DNA of 64,000 nt from Pseudomonas anguilliseptica (GTDB lineage Bacteria > Pseudomonadota > Gammaproteobacteria > Pseudomonadales > Pseudomonadaceae). The position numbers and the translations under genes were made by a program. Positions 9,910 through 19,094 of this stretch are shown here, in pieces (position 1 is the stretch's first letter; each line of letters starts with the position of its first letter). The notes below the pieces were generated by a model. That model was not told the origin of the DNA and searched no databases. It saw only the letters and a list, made by a program, of their open reading frames with translations. The stretch covers positions 496,001-560,000 of the forward strand of contig NZ_JAEIOI010000003.1 in the NCBI RefSeq assembly GCF_021375795.1. Reading direction: 5' to 3'.

Positions 9910-10860
9910 ATGTCGGTATTCACCCCGCTTGAGCGCCATGAGCTCGAGGTGTTTCTCGCTCCCTATGGCCTGGGTCGCTTGCGCGACTTCCAGGGCATTG
10001 CTGCGGGCAGCGAGAACAGTAATTTCTTCGTCAGCCTGGAACAGGGCGAATTCGTTCTGACCCTGATCGAGCGTGGCCCAAGCGCCGATTTACCCTTCTT
10101 TATCGAACTGCTCGACGTGCTGCATGACGCTGGCCTGCCGGTGCCTTATGCCCTGCGCACCGCCAGCGGCGAAGCGCTGCGCAGCCTGGCGGAAAAGCCG
10201 GCATTGTTGCAGCCGCGCCTGGCCGGCAAGCATGTGCATGAAGCCAATGCGCATCACTGTCAGGAAGTCGGCGCGCTGCTGGCGCGCATTCACCTGGCCA
10301 CGCGCAATCAGCCGCTGCCGCGCAAGAGTGATCGGGGCCTGGACTGGATGCTCGCCGAAGGGCCAAGCCTGGCCCTGAAGTTGCCTGATGAACACTTGCC
10401 ACTGCTGCGCGATGCACTGGCGGAGATCCACACGCTCAAGCCGCGCATCCTCGCCTTGCCACAGGCCAATCTGCATGCCGATCTGTTCCGCGACAACGTG
10501 CTGTTCGACGGTAACCACTTGGCCGGGGTGATCGACTTCTACAACGCCTGTTCGGGGCCGATGCTCTATGACTTGGCGATTGCCCTGAACGACTGGTGCT
10601 CACGGGATGACGGCAGCCTGGACAGCAAGCGCGCGCAGGCGCTGCTTGGTGCCTACGCCGGTTTACGGGCATTTACTGCGGCAGAAGCCGAACTGTGGCC
10701 GGCCATGCTGCGTATTGCTTGCGTACGCTTCTGGCTGTCGCGCCTGATCGCCGCCGAATCCTTCGCCGGCCAGGAAGTGCTGATTCACGACCCGGCAGAA
10801 TTCCAGCGCCGCCTGGCCCAGCGCCAGCAGGTAGAGTTGGCGCTGCCGTTCGCCTTCTAG
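9910..10860 (+). CDS. thrB: Homoserine kinase (ThrB type II, aminoglycoside-kinase fold)
   Basis: A 316-residue kinase phosphorylating L-homoserine on the way to threonine. It is the APH-fold homoserine kinase used by pseudomonads rather than the GHMP type: the N-lobe has AAGSENSNFFV, the Brenner motif is NLHADLFRDNVLFDG and the metal-binding segment is GVIDFYNA. ATG at 9910 follows the DUF2782 stop by 14 bases. Downstream it meets znuA convergently with a gap of only 13 bases, with no clear terminator between them. Confidence 0.95.
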   Translation: MSVFTPLERHELEVFLAPYGLGRLRDFQGIAAGSENSNFFVSLEQGEFVLTLIERGPSADLPFFIELLDVLHDAGLPVPYALRTASGEALRSLAEKPALLQPRLAGKHVHEANAHHCQEVGALLARIHLATRNQPLPRKSDRGLDWMLAEGPSLALKLPDEHLPLLRDALAEIHTLKPRILALPQANLHADLFRDNVLFDGNHLAGVIDFYNACSGPMLYDLAIALNDWCSRDDGSLDSKRAQALLGAYAGLRAFTAAEAELWPAMLRIACVRFWLSRLIAAESFAGQEVLIHDPAEFQRRLAQRQQVELALPFAF

Positions 10861-10873
10861 ATACGGGAGCTGA

Positions 10874-11869
10874 TTACAGCGCCTCGAGACACCCGGCCAA
10901 TTCGCCCGCCATATTCTCCAACAGAGCTTCGTAACCCTTTGCATCCACCGGCAAGGTACCGCCCATGGCGTCCAACTCGGCCAGAGTGACCGGCAGGCCG
11001 GCGGTCAGGGTTTGCGCCAGACGTGGGCGGAATGGCGGCTCACTGAACACACAACTCGGCCCGGCTTGTTGCAGGCGCTCGCGCATGGCGGCCACATGCT
11101 GGGCGCCTGGCTGAACTTCACCCAGTACGCTGAACACGCCGGCATGCTTGAGGCCATAGGCGGCTTCGAAGTAGTCGTAGGCTTCGTGGAAAACGAAGTA
11201 GGGCTTGCCTGCCAGGCCGTTCAGGCGACTTTTCAGGCGCTGATCCAGCGCATCCAGACGCTCGCCGAATGCTTTGGCATTGGCCTGATAACGCGCGGCA
11301 TTGGCCGGGTCGGCGTGTGCCAGGTCGGTGGCGATTTTGCCGGCAATTACCCGGGCATTGGCCGGCAGCAACCAGAGGTGCGCATCCAGGCTGCCGGGGC
11401 GGTGGGCGTGGTCATGCTGATCTGCGGCATGCGCGTGATCGGCGTGATCGGCGTGATCGGCGTGATCGGCGTGATCGGCGTGATCATCCTGATGCTCGGT
11501 GTGTGGCGCTTCACTCTCGCCAAAATGACGCAAAGACATACCCGGAACATCCTGCACCGCCACACTCGGTTTCTCGCGGCCGGCCAGCACGCGCGGCAGA
11601 AAGCTTTCCAGATCCGCGCCGATCCAATACAGCAGGTCAGCATCACGCACGCGGCGCACATCGGAGGGACGCAGCGCGTAGTGGTGCGGCGATGCGCCCG
11701 GCGGCAGCAATACATCGGGCTGGCCGACGCCGTCCTGCACGGCAGCGGCAATCAGCTGCAGCGGCTTGATGCTGGTCAGCACGCGCACATCAGCGTGAGC
11801 CGCAAAACTCAGGGAAAAAGTGATCAATAGCAGGCACACAGCCGGAAAAAGACGCAACACGGGGAGCAC
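10874..11869 (-). CDS. znuA: Zinc ABC transporter substrate-binding protein ZnuA
   Basis: A 331-residue periplasmic zinc receptor of the cluster 9 family. A signal peptide ends AAHA near residue 26. Zinc ligands are visible in PPGASPHHYAL, in DAHLWLLP and in FHEAYDYF, and a charged His-rich loop (six HAD/HAH triplets plus flanking HEHQDD-type residues) lies around residues 125-150, as expected for ZnuA. The start given is GTG at 11867-11869, where the ribosome binding site is poor; GTG at 11860 is possible. It is divergent from zur, with a Zur-box-like site 19 bases upstream of the start. The His-rich loop is encoded by a nine-base tandem repeat. Confidence 0.95.
   Translation of the reverse strand: MLPVLRLFPAVCLLLITFSLSFAAHADVRVLTSIKPLQLIAAAVQDGVGQPDVLLPPGASPHHYALRPSDVRRVRDADLLYWIGADLESFLPRVLAGREKPSVAVQDVPGMSLRHFGESEAPHTEHQDDHADHADHADHADHADHAHAADQHDHAHRPGSLDAHLWLLPANARVIAGKIATDLAHADPANAARYQANAKAFGERLDALDQRLKSRLNGLAGKPYFVFHEAYDYFEAAYGLKHAGVFSVLGEVQPGAQHVAAMRERLQQAGPSCVFSEPPFRPRLAQTLTAGLPVTLAELDAMGGTLPVDAKGYEALLENMAGELAGCLEAL
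11433..11486 (-). repeat. Nine-base tandem repeat in the ZnuA His-rich loop
   Basis: Five perfect gcgtgatcg units and a sixth gcgtgatca. On the coding strand each unit encodes three residues (His-Ala-Asp), giving the metal-binding loop a repeat number that could vary in frame. Confidence 0.93.
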
Positions 11870-11887
11870 TCAAACGGGAAGGAACGA

Positions 11888-11900
11888 GTAATATAATAAC
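11888..11900. promoter_or_regulatory. Zur-box-like operator between znuA and zur
   Basis: GTAATATAATAAC agrees with the enterobacterial Zur core GTTATANTATAAC at ten of twelve fixed positions and is placed 19 bases before znuA and 27 bases before zur. One bound site could control both directions in response to zinc. The consensus is from memory; I did not score a matrix. Confidence 0.7.
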
Positions 11901-11926
11901 GTCTCTCACCTTATTCGTCGTTGCCC

Positions 11927-12412
11927 ATGACTCAAGCTCCGCTGGCCTCGCGCCCCCACGACCATTCCCACTGCGTCAGCCATGCCCTGGCCGAGGCCGA
12001 AGCCATCTGCGCGCGCCAAGGTTTGCGCCTGACCGCCCTGCGCAAACGCGTGCTGGAACTGGTCTGGGCCAGCCACAAGCCGCTGGGGGCTTATGACATT
12101 CTCGGCGTACTGAGTGACGAAGACGGCCGCCGCGCTGCGCCACCCACGGTGTATCGTGCCCTGGATTTCCTCCTGGAAAACGGCCTGGTGCACCGTATCG
12201 CCTCGCTCAACGCCTTTGTCGGCTGCAGCCACCCGGAACACGCCCACCAGGGCCAGTTCCTGATCTGCCGAAGCTGCAATGCGGCCATTGAGCTGGAGCA
12301 GGCGACGATCAGCGACGCCATTATCAGCAGCGCGGCCGGTGTCGGCTTTGCCGTGGAAAGCCAGACAGTAGAAGTGGTCGGCCTGTGCGCAGGCTGCCAG
12401 GAGCCCGCATGA
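11927..12412 (+). CDS. zur: Zinc uptake regulator Zur (Fur family)
   Basis: A 161-residue Fur-family repressor. The winged-helix part contains [25 protein letters not shown] and [19 protein letters not shown]; the dimer/metal part has the structural zinc pairs CRSC and CAGC, and histidines in [11 protein letters not shown]. It starts at ATG 11927 (TTG 11921 is also open). Position ahead of znuC with a four-base ATGA overlap, plus divergence from znuA, identifies it as Zur rather than Fur. A Zur-box-like site just upstream suggests autoregulation. Confidence 0.95.
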   Translation: MTQAPLASRPHDHSHCVSHALAEAEAICARQGLRLTALRKRVLELVWASHKPLGAYDILGVLSDEDGRRAAPPTVYRALDFLLENGLVHRIASLNAFVGCSHPEHAHQGQFLICRSCNAAIELEQATISDAIISSAAGVGFAVESQTVEVVGLCAGCQEPA

Positions 12413-13215
12413 GCGATGCCCTGATCAGTCTCGCCGGGGTGGGTGTGACCTTCGCCGGGCAGAATGTGCTGCAAGATGTGCAGCTCAGCGTAAAGCCGGG
12501 CGAAATCGTCACCCTGATCGGCCCCAACGGCGCCGGTAAAACCACGCTGGTGCGCGCCGTACTCGGCCTGCTTAAACCCGACAGCGGCAGCGTCTGGCGC
12601 AAGCCCAAACTGCGGGTCGGCTATATGCCGCAGAAGCTGCATGTGGATGCCACCCTGCCACTCTCGGTGCTGCGCTTTCTGCGCCTGGTGCCGGGCGTCA
12701 GCCGCGCGGATGTGCAGGCTGCACTGGCCGAAGTGGGCGCGGAACAGGTCATCGATAGCCCGCTGCAAAGCATCTCTGGCGGCGAGTTGCAGCGCGTGCT
12801 GCTAGCCCGCGCCCTGCTGCGCAAGCCTGAACTGCTGGTGCTGGATGAACCGGTGCAGGGCGTCGACGTGGCCGGCCAGGCCGAGTTGTACCGCCTGATC
12901 ACCCAGCTACGCGACCGCCACGGCTGCGGCGTACTGATGGTCTCCCACGACCTGCACCTGGTGATGAGCACCACTGATCAGGTGGTCTGCCTCAACCGTC
13001 ACGTCTGCTGTTCCGGCCATCCGGAGCAGGTCAGCTTCGATCCGGCCTTTGTCGAGCTGTTCGGCGAGGACGCCAAGAGCCTGGCCGTCTACACCCACCA
13101 CCATGATCATGAACACGACCTGCACGGCGCGGTGGTCACTGAAACGCCTGCGGGCCTGAGCATCAAAGGCCCGGTAAAACCGCATATTCACGGAGATGGC
13201 TGCACGCATGGCTGA
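12409..13215 (+). CDS. znuC: Zinc ABC transporter ATPase ZnuC
   Basis: A 268-residue ABC ATPase: Walker [10 protein letters not shown], signature SGGELQRV, Walker B LLVLDEP, switch His in VSHDLHLV. The C-terminus is rich in histidine (HHHDHEHD), common in ZnuC. It overlaps zur by four bases at the start and znuB by eight bases at the end, so zur-znuC-znuB is one translationally coupled operon. Confidence 0.96.
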   Translation: MSDALISLAGVGVTFAGQNVLQDVQLSVKPGEIVTLIGPNGAGKTTLVRAVLGLLKPDSGSVWRKPKLRVGYMPQKLHVDATLPLSVLRFLRLVPGVSRADVQAALAEVGAEQVIDSPLQSISGGELQRVLLARALLRKPELLVLDEPVQGVDVAGQAELYRLITQLRDRHGCGVLMVSHDLHLVMSTTDQVVCLNRHVCCSGHPEQVSFDPAFVELFGEDAKSLAVYTHHHDHEHDLHGAVVTETPAGLSIKGPVKPHIHGDGCTHG

Positions 13216-13996
13216 TTTTCTGCTCAACGCCCTGCTCGCCGGCCTCGCCCTGGCGTTGGTCGCCGGACCGCTGGGTTCCTTTGTGGTGTGGCGGCGCATG
13301 GCCTATTTCGGCGATACCTTGTCACATGCCGCGCTGCTCGGCGTCGCCCTCGGCCTGATGCTGGATGTCAGCCCAACCCTGGCAGTCACCGTGGGCTGCG
13401 TACTCCTCGCGGTGCTGCTGGTGACCCTGCAAAGCCGCCAGCCGCTGGCCTCCGACACCCTGCTCGGCATCCTCGCCCACAGCACCCTGTCGCTGGGTCT
13501 GGTGGTGCTGAGCTTTATGCAGGATGTGCGCATCGACCTGATGGGCTATTTGTTCGGCGATTTGCTGGCCGTCGGCCCAACCGATCTGGCCTGGATCATC
13601 GGCGGCAGCGCCCTGGTGCTGATGCTGCTGGCCCTGCTATGGCGGCCGTTGCTGGCGATTACCGTGCACGAAGAACTGGCCAAGGTCGAAGGTCTGCCCG
13701 TGGCGGCGATTCGCCTGAGTCTGATGCTGCTGATCGCCGTGGTGATCGCTGTGGCGATGAAGATTGTCGGCGTGCTGCTGATCACCTCCCTGCTGATCAT
13801 TCCCGCCGCTGCCGCCCAGCGCCATGCGCGCACACCCGAGCAAATGGCCTTCGGCGCCAGCCTGCTGGGCATCGTCGCGGTGTGCGGCGGGCTCAGCCTC
13901 TCATGGTTTCAGGACACGCCGGCCGGGCCGTCCATCGTAGTCAGCGCTGCCGCGTTGTTTCTGCTGAGCTTTACCCTGCCACGGCGCACCGCCTGA
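13208..13996 (+). CDS. znuB: Zinc ABC transporter permease ZnuB
   Basis: A 262-residue integral membrane protein of the ABC-3 permease family with about eight hydrophobic segments. Family blocks are present: [17 protein letters not shown] near the N-terminus and [15 protein letters not shown] in the second half. ATG 13208 is chosen because the GGAG at about 13192 is twelve bases away, whereas the in-frame ATG at 13196 directly abuts that GGAG. It completes the zinc importer with ZnuA and ZnuC. Confidence 0.95.
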   Translation: MADFLLNALLAGLALALVAGPLGSFVVWRRMAYFGDTLSHAALLGVALGLMLDVSPTLAVTVGCVLLAVLLVTLQSRQPLASDTLLGILAHSTLSLGLVVLSFMQDVRIDLMGYLFGDLLAVGPTDLAWIIGGSALVLMLLALLWRPLLAITVHEELAKVEGLPVAAIRLSLMLLIAVVIAVAMKIVGVLLITSLLIIPAAAAQRHARTPEQMAFGASLLGIVAVCGGLSLSWFQDTPAGPSIVVSAAALFLLSFTLPRRTA

Positions 13997-14064
13997 AAGA
14001 TTGGTGATGCCTCCGGGCACAGTGTAAACTTGCGCGTTTTTTGCACAATTCGAGACGCGCAGTC

Positions 14065-14922
14065 ATGAAATCGTTCGTTTTCCGTGGATTTGCCCTCAGT
14101 CTGGTTCTGCTGCTGGCCGGCTGCCAGAGCGCGCCGCAACCGGCCAACCTGCCAGTGGATGATCTGGTCAGCGCCTTCCGCCAGCTCGATCAGAGCCTGG
14201 CCAGTGGTGACCTGAGCAACGCCGAAAGCCAGCTCGGCAACCTGCAGCAACGCGCTGCCGGCGACACCCGCCTGGAGCAATACCAGCGCCAACTCGCCGA
14301 AGCGCATCTGCAACAGGGCCAGAAAGCCCTGCAAAGCGGTGATCTGGATAACGCCACCAAGGCCCTGAGCCGTGCCCGCAGCCTGATGCCGCAGGCACCG
14401 GCACTGACCACCGGCCTGGATGGCGCCATCGCTCAGGCCCGTGAAGCTGAACTGGCCGCCGCCGCACAGCAGCGCCGTGCCGCCGAACAAGCGGCTGCAC
14501 AGGCCGAAGCCGCCCGCCTGGAGCAAGCTCGGCAACTGCGTCTGGCGGCGGAGCGTCAGGCCGCTGCCATCCAGGCCACTCAACTGCCCAACACTCCCGC
14601 CGTGGAAACGCCGGCTCCCGTGCCAGCCAAACCGCAGGCGCGCATGATCGACCCGGCCGCCGCTAGCAGCGTGATCGGCATGCCGATGCTCGACAACCAG
14701 GACAACGAACGCCTGCGCAGCCTGCTTGACGGTGTCGCAGCAGATATCGTGACCTTCCGCTGTGCTGTGCGCATCGAAGTGCGCGAGGCCAAGGATTTCC
14801 CCTGGGTCGCCTCCCTGCTCAATGCACGGATCAAACGCCTGGACCCGAGTTTCAGCCCGCGCATAAGCCAGGTGATCAAGCCCGCTCAGGTGCCGCAGTT
14901 GGTGCTCACGCCCAAGCGCTGA
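14065..14922 (+). CDS. Lipoprotein with TPR-like helical repeats, function unknown
   Basis: A 285-residue predicted lipoprotein with lipobox LLAGC (Cys near residue 20) after a hydrophobic signal. Residues about 30-130 look like two TPR-type helical hairpins (LDQSLASGDLSNAESQLGNL and GQKALQSGDLDNATKALSRA); then an Ala/Gln-rich coiled coil, a Pro-rich linker and a C-terminal globular block. It starts at ATG 14065, 68 bases after znuB, and has its own terminator. A counterpart sits between znuB and metN in PAO1 (PA5502, from memory). It may scaffold an envelope complex; that is only a guess from the repeats. Confidence 0.8.
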   Translation: MKSFVFRGFALSLVLLLAGCQSAPQPANLPVDDLVSAFRQLDQSLASGDLSNAESQLGNLQQRAAGDTRLEQYQRQLAEAHLQQGQKALQSGDLDNATKALSRARSLMPQAPALTTGLDGAIAQAREAELAAAAQQRRAAEQAAAQAEAARLEQARQLRLAAERQAAAIQATQLPNTPAVETPAPVPAKPQARMIDPAAASSVIGMPMLDNQDNERLRSLLDGVAADIVTFRCAVRIEVREAKDFPWVASLLNARIKRLDPSFSPRISQVIKPAQVPQLVLTPKR

Positions 14923-14939
14923 TGACACTTGAGTTGCGT

Positions 14940-14964
14940 AACGACCGGGCTTGCCCGGTCGTTT
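14940..14964 (+). terminator. Intrinsic terminator after the TPR-like lipoprotein
   Basis: aacgaccgggc-ttg-cccggtcgttt forms a near-perfect stem, followed by GCATTGG rather than a long T run. It lies 18 bases after the stop codon. Confidence 0.8.
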
Positions 14965-15123
14965 GCATTGGCGCTGACTACACTGCCCAGAGCAGTTTGG
15001 CATTTAATGCAATTTAGCTATAACCATAGGCCTACAAAGATTTTTGCGGCCTAAACAGTGGCGGGTAGACTAGCCGGCCGTTTCTGCCTACCCGGCAACT
15101 TTGAAACCCAAAAGGTTTAACGC

Positions 15124-16131
15124 GTGATCAACTTCCATCAGGTCCACAAGGCGTACCGCGTCAGTGGCCAGAATATCCCCGCCCTGCAGCCGACCGACCT
15201 GCACATTGCCCGCGGCGAAGTGTTTGGCATCATCGGTCATTCCGGTGCCGGTAAAAGCACCCTGCTGCGTCTGATCAATCGCCTGGAAGAGCCTTCCGGT
15301 GGGCGTATCGAGATCGACGGCGCAGACGTCACGGCGCTCGACGCCACAGGCCTGCGGCGCTTCCGCCAGCAGGTCGGGATGATCTTCCAGCACTTCAACC
15401 TGCTGTCATCCAAGACCGTCGCCGACAACGTCGCCCTGCCACTGAAGCTGGCCGGTGAGCTGCCGCGTAGCGCGATCAATGCCCGAGTTGCCGAGTTGCT
15501 GGCCAGGGTCGGCCTGCAGGACCACGCCAACAAGTACCCGGCGCAGCTCTCCGGCGGACAGAAACAGCGCGTCGGCATCGCCCGCGCCCTGGCCACCGAA
15601 CCGAAGATTCTGCTCTGCGACGAGGCCACCAGCGCCCTCGACCCGCAGACCACCGCCTCGGTGTTGCAACTGCTGGCCGAGATCAACCGCGAGCTGAACC
15701 TGACCATCGTACTGATCACCCACGAGATGGACGTGATCCGCCGCGTATGTGACCGCGTGGCCGTCATGGATGCCGGCGTAATCGTCGAATCCGGCCCGGT
15801 GGCCGAGGTGTTTCTGCACCCGCAACACGCCACCACCAAGCGCTTTGTGCAGGAAGCCGAGCAGGTCGACGAGCACGAACAACGCGATGATTTCGCCCAT
15901 GTGCAGGGTCGCATTCTGCGCCTGACTTTCCAGGGCGAAGCCACCTACGCGCCGCTGCTGGGCACCGTGGCACGTGAGACCGGGGTGGATTACAGCATCC
16001 TCGCCGGGCGTATCGACCGCATCAAGGACACCCCCTACGGCCAGCTGACCCTGGCCCTGACTGGCGGCGATCTGGACGCCGCGCTGGTGCGCTTCAAAGC
16101 CGCCGACGTGCATCTGGAGGTGCTGCGCTAA
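15124..16131 (+). CDS. metN: Methionine ABC transporter ATPase MetN
   Basis: A 335-residue ABC ATPase of the methionine uptake family: Walker [10 protein letters not shown], signature [10 protein letters not shown], Walker [14 protein letters not shown], switch His in ITHEMDV. The last 75 or so residues form the NIL regulatory domain ([16 protein letters not shown] onward), where methionine binding inhibits transport. It begins with GTG at 15124, with AAAGG eight bases upstream. The stop codon overlaps the metI start by one base (TAATG). PAO1 has this set beside the znu locus, from memory. Confidence 0.96.
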   Translation: MINFHQVHKAYRVSGQNIPALQPTDLHIARGEVFGIIGHSGAGKSTLLRLINRLEEPSGGRIEIDGADVTALDATGLRRFRQQVGMIFQHFNLLSSKTVADNVALPLKLAGELPRSAINARVAELLARVGLQDHANKYPAQLSGGQKQRVGIARALATEPKILLCDEATSALDPQTTASVLQLLAEINRELNLTIVLITHEMDVIRRVCDRVAVMDAGVIVESGPVAEVFLHPQHATTKRFVQEAEQVDEHEQRDDFAHVQGRILRLTFQGEATYAPLLGTVARETGVDYSILAGRIDRIKDTPYGQLTLALTGGDLDAALVRFKAADVHLEVLR

Positions 16132-16808
16132 TGGAAGCCCTGCTGACTCGTCTACTCCCCAACGTTGATTGGGCGGAAATCGGCTACGCCAGCCTGGACA
16201 CCCTGAGCATGCTCGGCGGCTCCATGCTGTTTACCGTGCTGCTCGGCCTGCCGCTGGGCGTGCTGCTGTTTCTCACCAGTCCCCGGCAGATGTTCGAACA
16301 GAAGGCTTTCTACGGCTTCCTGTCGCTGCTGGTGAACATTCTGCGCTCGGTGCCGTTCGTGATCCTGCTGATCGTGATGATCCCCTTCACGGTGATTGTC
16401 ACCGGCACCTCGCTGGGCGTCGCCGGCGCCATCCCGCCGCTGGTAGTCGGGGCCACGCCATTCTTCGCGCGCCTGGTGGAAACCGCGCTGCGTGAAGTCG
16501 ACCGCGGCATCATCGAAGCGACCCAGGCCATGGGCGCCACCACCCGGCAGATCGTGGTCAACGCCCTGCTCCCCGAGGCGCTGCCCGGCATCATCGCGGC
16601 GATCACCGTGACCGCGATTACCCTGGTGTCCTATACCGCCATGAGCGGCCTGATCGGCGGCGGCGGCCTCGGCGACCTCGCCGTGCGTTATGGCTATCAG
16701 CGCTATCAGCCGGACGTGATGGCGGTGACGGTGATCCTGCTGCTGGTGCTGGTACAGATTCTACAAACCGTCGGCGACAAGCTGGTGGTGCATTTTTCCC
16801 GCAAATAA
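16131..16808 (+). CDS. metI: Methionine ABC transporter permease MetI
   Basis: A 225-residue inner-membrane permease with five to six hydrophobic segments and the binding-protein-dependent transport EAA loop (EATQAMGATTRQIVVNALLPEALPG around residue 125-150). The pair SVPFVILLIVMIPFT and GLIGGGGLGDLAVRYGYQRY are characteristic of MetI. It is coupled to metN by a one-base overlap and followed 49 bases later by metQ. Confidence 0.95.
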   Translation: MEALLTRLLPNVDWAEIGYASLDTLSMLGGSMLFTVLLGLPLGVLLFLTSPRQMFEQKAFYGFLSLLVNILRSVPFVILLIVMIPFTVIVTGTSLGVAGAIPPLVVGATPFFARLVETALREVDRGIIEATQAMGATTRQIVVNALLPEALPGIIAAITVTAITLVSYTAMSGLIGGGGLGDLAVRYGYQRYQPDVMAVTVILLLVLVQILQTVGDKLVVHFSRK

Positions 16809-16857
16809 ACAGCCGGCGACTACCCGTCGCCAACCCCGATCCCACAAGGAGTTAGTC

Positions 16858-17628
16858 ATGAAAAAACTGATCGCCGCAGTCGCTGCCCTGGCCGCATTCT
16901 CCGCTCAGGCCGAAAGCCTGAGCGTCGCCGCCACTGCCGTACCGCACGCAGAAATTCTCGAGTTCGTTAAGCCGGCACTGGCCAAGGAAGGCGTTGAACT
17001 GAACATCAAAGTATTCACCGACTACGTGCAGCCGAACGTGCAGGTGGCCGAGAAGCGTCTGGACGCCAACTTCTTCCAGCACCAGCCGTACCTCGACGAG
17101 TTCAACAAGAGCCGTGGCACCGAGCTGGTCAGCGTCGCCGGTGTGCACGTCGAGCCCTTCGGCGCCTACTCCAGCAAACACAAAACCCTGAATGAGCTGC
17201 CGCAAGGTGCCAACGTGGTGATCCCGAACGACGCCACCAACGGCGGCCGTGCTCTGCTGCTGCTGCAAAAGGCCGGGGTGATTACCCTGAAGCCGGAAGC
17301 GGGCATCCTCGCCACGCCGAAAGACATCGTCGAGAACCCGAAAGCCATCAAGGTGCGTGAACTGGAAGCGGCCACCCTGCCGCGCGTGCTGACTCAGGTC
17401 AACCTGGCGCTGATCAACACCAACTACGCCCTGGAAGCCAAGCTCAACCCAACCAAGGATGCTCTGGCCATCGAAGGCAGTGACTCGCCGTACGTCAACA
17501 TCCTGGTGGCGCGTGCCGACAACAAGGACAACGCCGCCCTGCAGAAGCTGGCCAAGGCACTGAACAGCGCCGAAGTGAAAGCCTTTATCGCTGAGAAGTA
17601 TCAGGGCGCTGTGGTTCCAGCGTTCTAA
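16858..17628 (+). CDS. metQ: Methionine-binding protein MetQ (NlpA family), apparently not lipidated
   Basis: A 256-residue periplasmic binding protein. The family blocks are clear: SVAATAVPHAEILEFV, FTDYVQPNVQVAEKRLDANFFQH and PNDATNGGRALLLLQ. The signal peptide ends AFSAQAES and lacks a lipobox cysteine, so it should be released as a soluble protein rather than anchored as in E. coli MetQ. A strong ribosome binding site (AAGGAG) precedes ATG, suiting a binding protein made in excess over MetN and MetI. A terminator follows 28 bases later. Confidence 0.94.
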   Translation: MKKLIAAVAALAAFSAQAESLSVAATAVPHAEILEFVKPALAKEGVELNIKVFTDYVQPNVQVAEKRLDANFFQHQPYLDEFNKSRGTELVSVAGVHVEPFGAYSSKHKTLNELPQGANVVIPNDATNGGRALLLLQKAGVITLKPEAGILATPKDIVENPKAIKVRELEAATLPRVLTQVNLALINTNYALEAKLNPTKDALAIEGSDSPYVNILVARADNKDNAALQKLAKALNSAEVKAFIAEKYQGAVVPAF

Positions 17629-17655
17629 GACGCCGCGTTAGCTACATCATCTACC

Positions 17656-17678
17656 AAACCCCGCCCCGTGCGGGGTTT
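17656..17678 (+). terminator. Intrinsic terminator after metQ
   Basis: aaaccccgc and gcggggttt pair around a short CCCGT loop, followed by a T-rich stretch (gtcgtttt). It also faces the converging LysR gene that ends at 17685. Confidence 0.9.
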
Positions 17679-17684
17679 GTCGTT

Positions 17685-18554
17685 TTAGGGCCGGGCGGCA
17701 GCTTCGCGCAGGCACTCCAGCAGGCAGTCCAGAGCCGGCTGACGCTGAGCGCGGCGCAGCACGGCGACCAGTTCGCGGTGGAAAGTCAGCTCGCCCAGTT
17801 CGATCACCCGTAACTGCGTCGGCCGCTGCAGCCACAGGCCTGCTCGCGGAATCAGCGACACGCCAAGCCCGCACTCGACCATGCGCACGATGGCCTCCAG
17901 CTCATCCAGCTCTAGCGCTTCCTGCACCGTCAGGCGCTGCTCGCGGAGGAACTGGTTGACCCGCCGACCGCCGAACGAGCGCCGGTCGTAACGCACGAAA
18001 GGCTGCTCGGCGAGGATCTGCAACGGGTCATCCGCCGTCACGCTGCGCGGGGTGATCAACACAAAGGGCTCATGCGCCAGGCTGATCTGCAGCAGCTCCT
18101 TGGGCAGATCGAACGGTGGCTTGATCAGCAGCGCCAGGTCCAACTCGCCGGCGTCGATCTGACTGAGCAGGTTCAGCGACACCCCCGGCACCAGCTTCAG
18201 CTCGACCCGTGGCGCGGCTGCACGAAATCGCGGCAAGGCTTCGGGCAGCAAGCCGGTCTGTAGCGTGGCAATCGCCCCGACCTTGAGCTCGCCCTGCCAC
18301 TCGGCCGCGCTGGTCGGCAGGGCCATCTGCGCATACAACCCAAGCATCTGTTCCGCCAGCGGTAAGGCATGCCGACCGGCCGCATTGAGCACCGCCGCAC
18401 GCCCGCTACGCTCGAACAGCCGGACGCCCAGACCCTGCTCCAGCACGCGCATCTGCGCGCTGACCGCCGACTGGGTCAGGCCCACCTGCTGGCCGGCCGC
18501 TGCGAAGGTGCCATGCCGCGCCACCGCCACAAAGGTTTTCAATTCACGCAGCAT
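17685..18554 (-). CDS. LysR-family transcriptional regulator
   Basis: A 289-residue LysR protein. The N-terminal winged helix is complete (FVAVARHGTFAAAGQQVGLTQSAVSAQM, then LEQGLGVRLFERSGR), followed by the periplasmic-binding-like effector domain (VGAIATLQTGLLPEALP, GELDLALLIKPPF, GLGVSLIPRAG). The inducer is unknown. It is divergent from the VOC protein gene with 110 bases between starts, so that gene is the most likely target. Nothing in the sequence identifies the ligand. Confidence 0.9.
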   Translation of the reverse strand: MLRELKTFVAVARHGTFAAAGQQVGLTQSAVSAQMRVLEQGLGVRLFERSGRAAVLNAAGRHALPLAEQMLGLYAQMALPTSAAEWQGELKVGAIATLQTGLLPEALPRFRAAAPRVELKLVPGVSLNLLSQIDAGELDLALLIKPPFDLPKELLQISLAHEPFVLITPRSVTADDPLQILAEQPFVRYDRRSFGGRRVNQFLREQRLTVQEALELDELEAIVRMVECGLGVSLIPRAGLWLQRPTQLRVIELGELTFHRELVAVLRRAQRQPALDCLLECLREAAARP

Positions 18555-18664
18555 CGACGTCTCGATTGATCAATTTTATTGGTGCTTACGAGCAAGGATA
18601 TTCGCTTTTCATCAGTATCGCTGCTGCTGAGAATCTCATGACCGTAACCTCAAGGACCTAGCCC

Positions 18665-19090
18665 ATGGCGCTCGCACCCTTCCACCTGGCAATTCCCGTT
18701 TACGATCTGGCAGCCGCACGGCATTTCTACGGCGAGGTGTTCGGCTGTGCCGAGGGCCGCAGCAGCGACCACTGGGTGGATTTCGACTTCTTCGGCCACC
18801 AGTTGGTGATCCACCAGACGCCGAAGATGGCCTACCAGGAAGCCGCACACAGCAACCCGGTGGACGGCCACGACGTGCCGGTACCGCATTTCGGTGTGGT
18901 GCTGGGCTGGGAGGATTGGCAGGTACTGGCGGCGCGGCTACAGGCCAAGGGCACGCAGTTTGTGATCGAGCCCTATGTGCGCTTCGCCGGCCAGGTTGGC
19001 GAGCAGGCCACATTGTTCCTGCTCGACCCTTGCGGCAACGCCCTGGAGTTCAAGGCGTTCAAGGACATCAGCCAGCTATTTGCCAAATAG
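18665..19090 (+). CDS. VOC (glyoxalase/dioxygenase) superfamily protein
   Basis: A 141-residue protein with the two beta-alpha-beta-beta-beta modules of the vicinal oxygen chelate fold: [23 protein letters not shown] at the N-terminus, a central [13 protein letters not shown], and [16 protein letters not shown] at the end, where His and Glu are the expected metal ligands. Members include glyoxalase I, ring-cleaving dioxygenases and resistance proteins; the reaction here is unknown. ATG 18665 lies next to a divergent LysR regulator. It ends four bases before the converging SCO gene. Confidence 0.85.
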   Translation: MALAPFHLAIPVYDLAAARHFYGEVFGCAEGRSSDHWVDFDFFGHQLVIHQTPKMAYQEAAHSNPVDGHDVPVPHFGVVLGWEDWQVLAARLQAKGTQFVIEPYVRFAGQVGEQATLFLLDPCGNALEFKAFKDISQLFAK

Positions 19091-19094
19091 CTGC

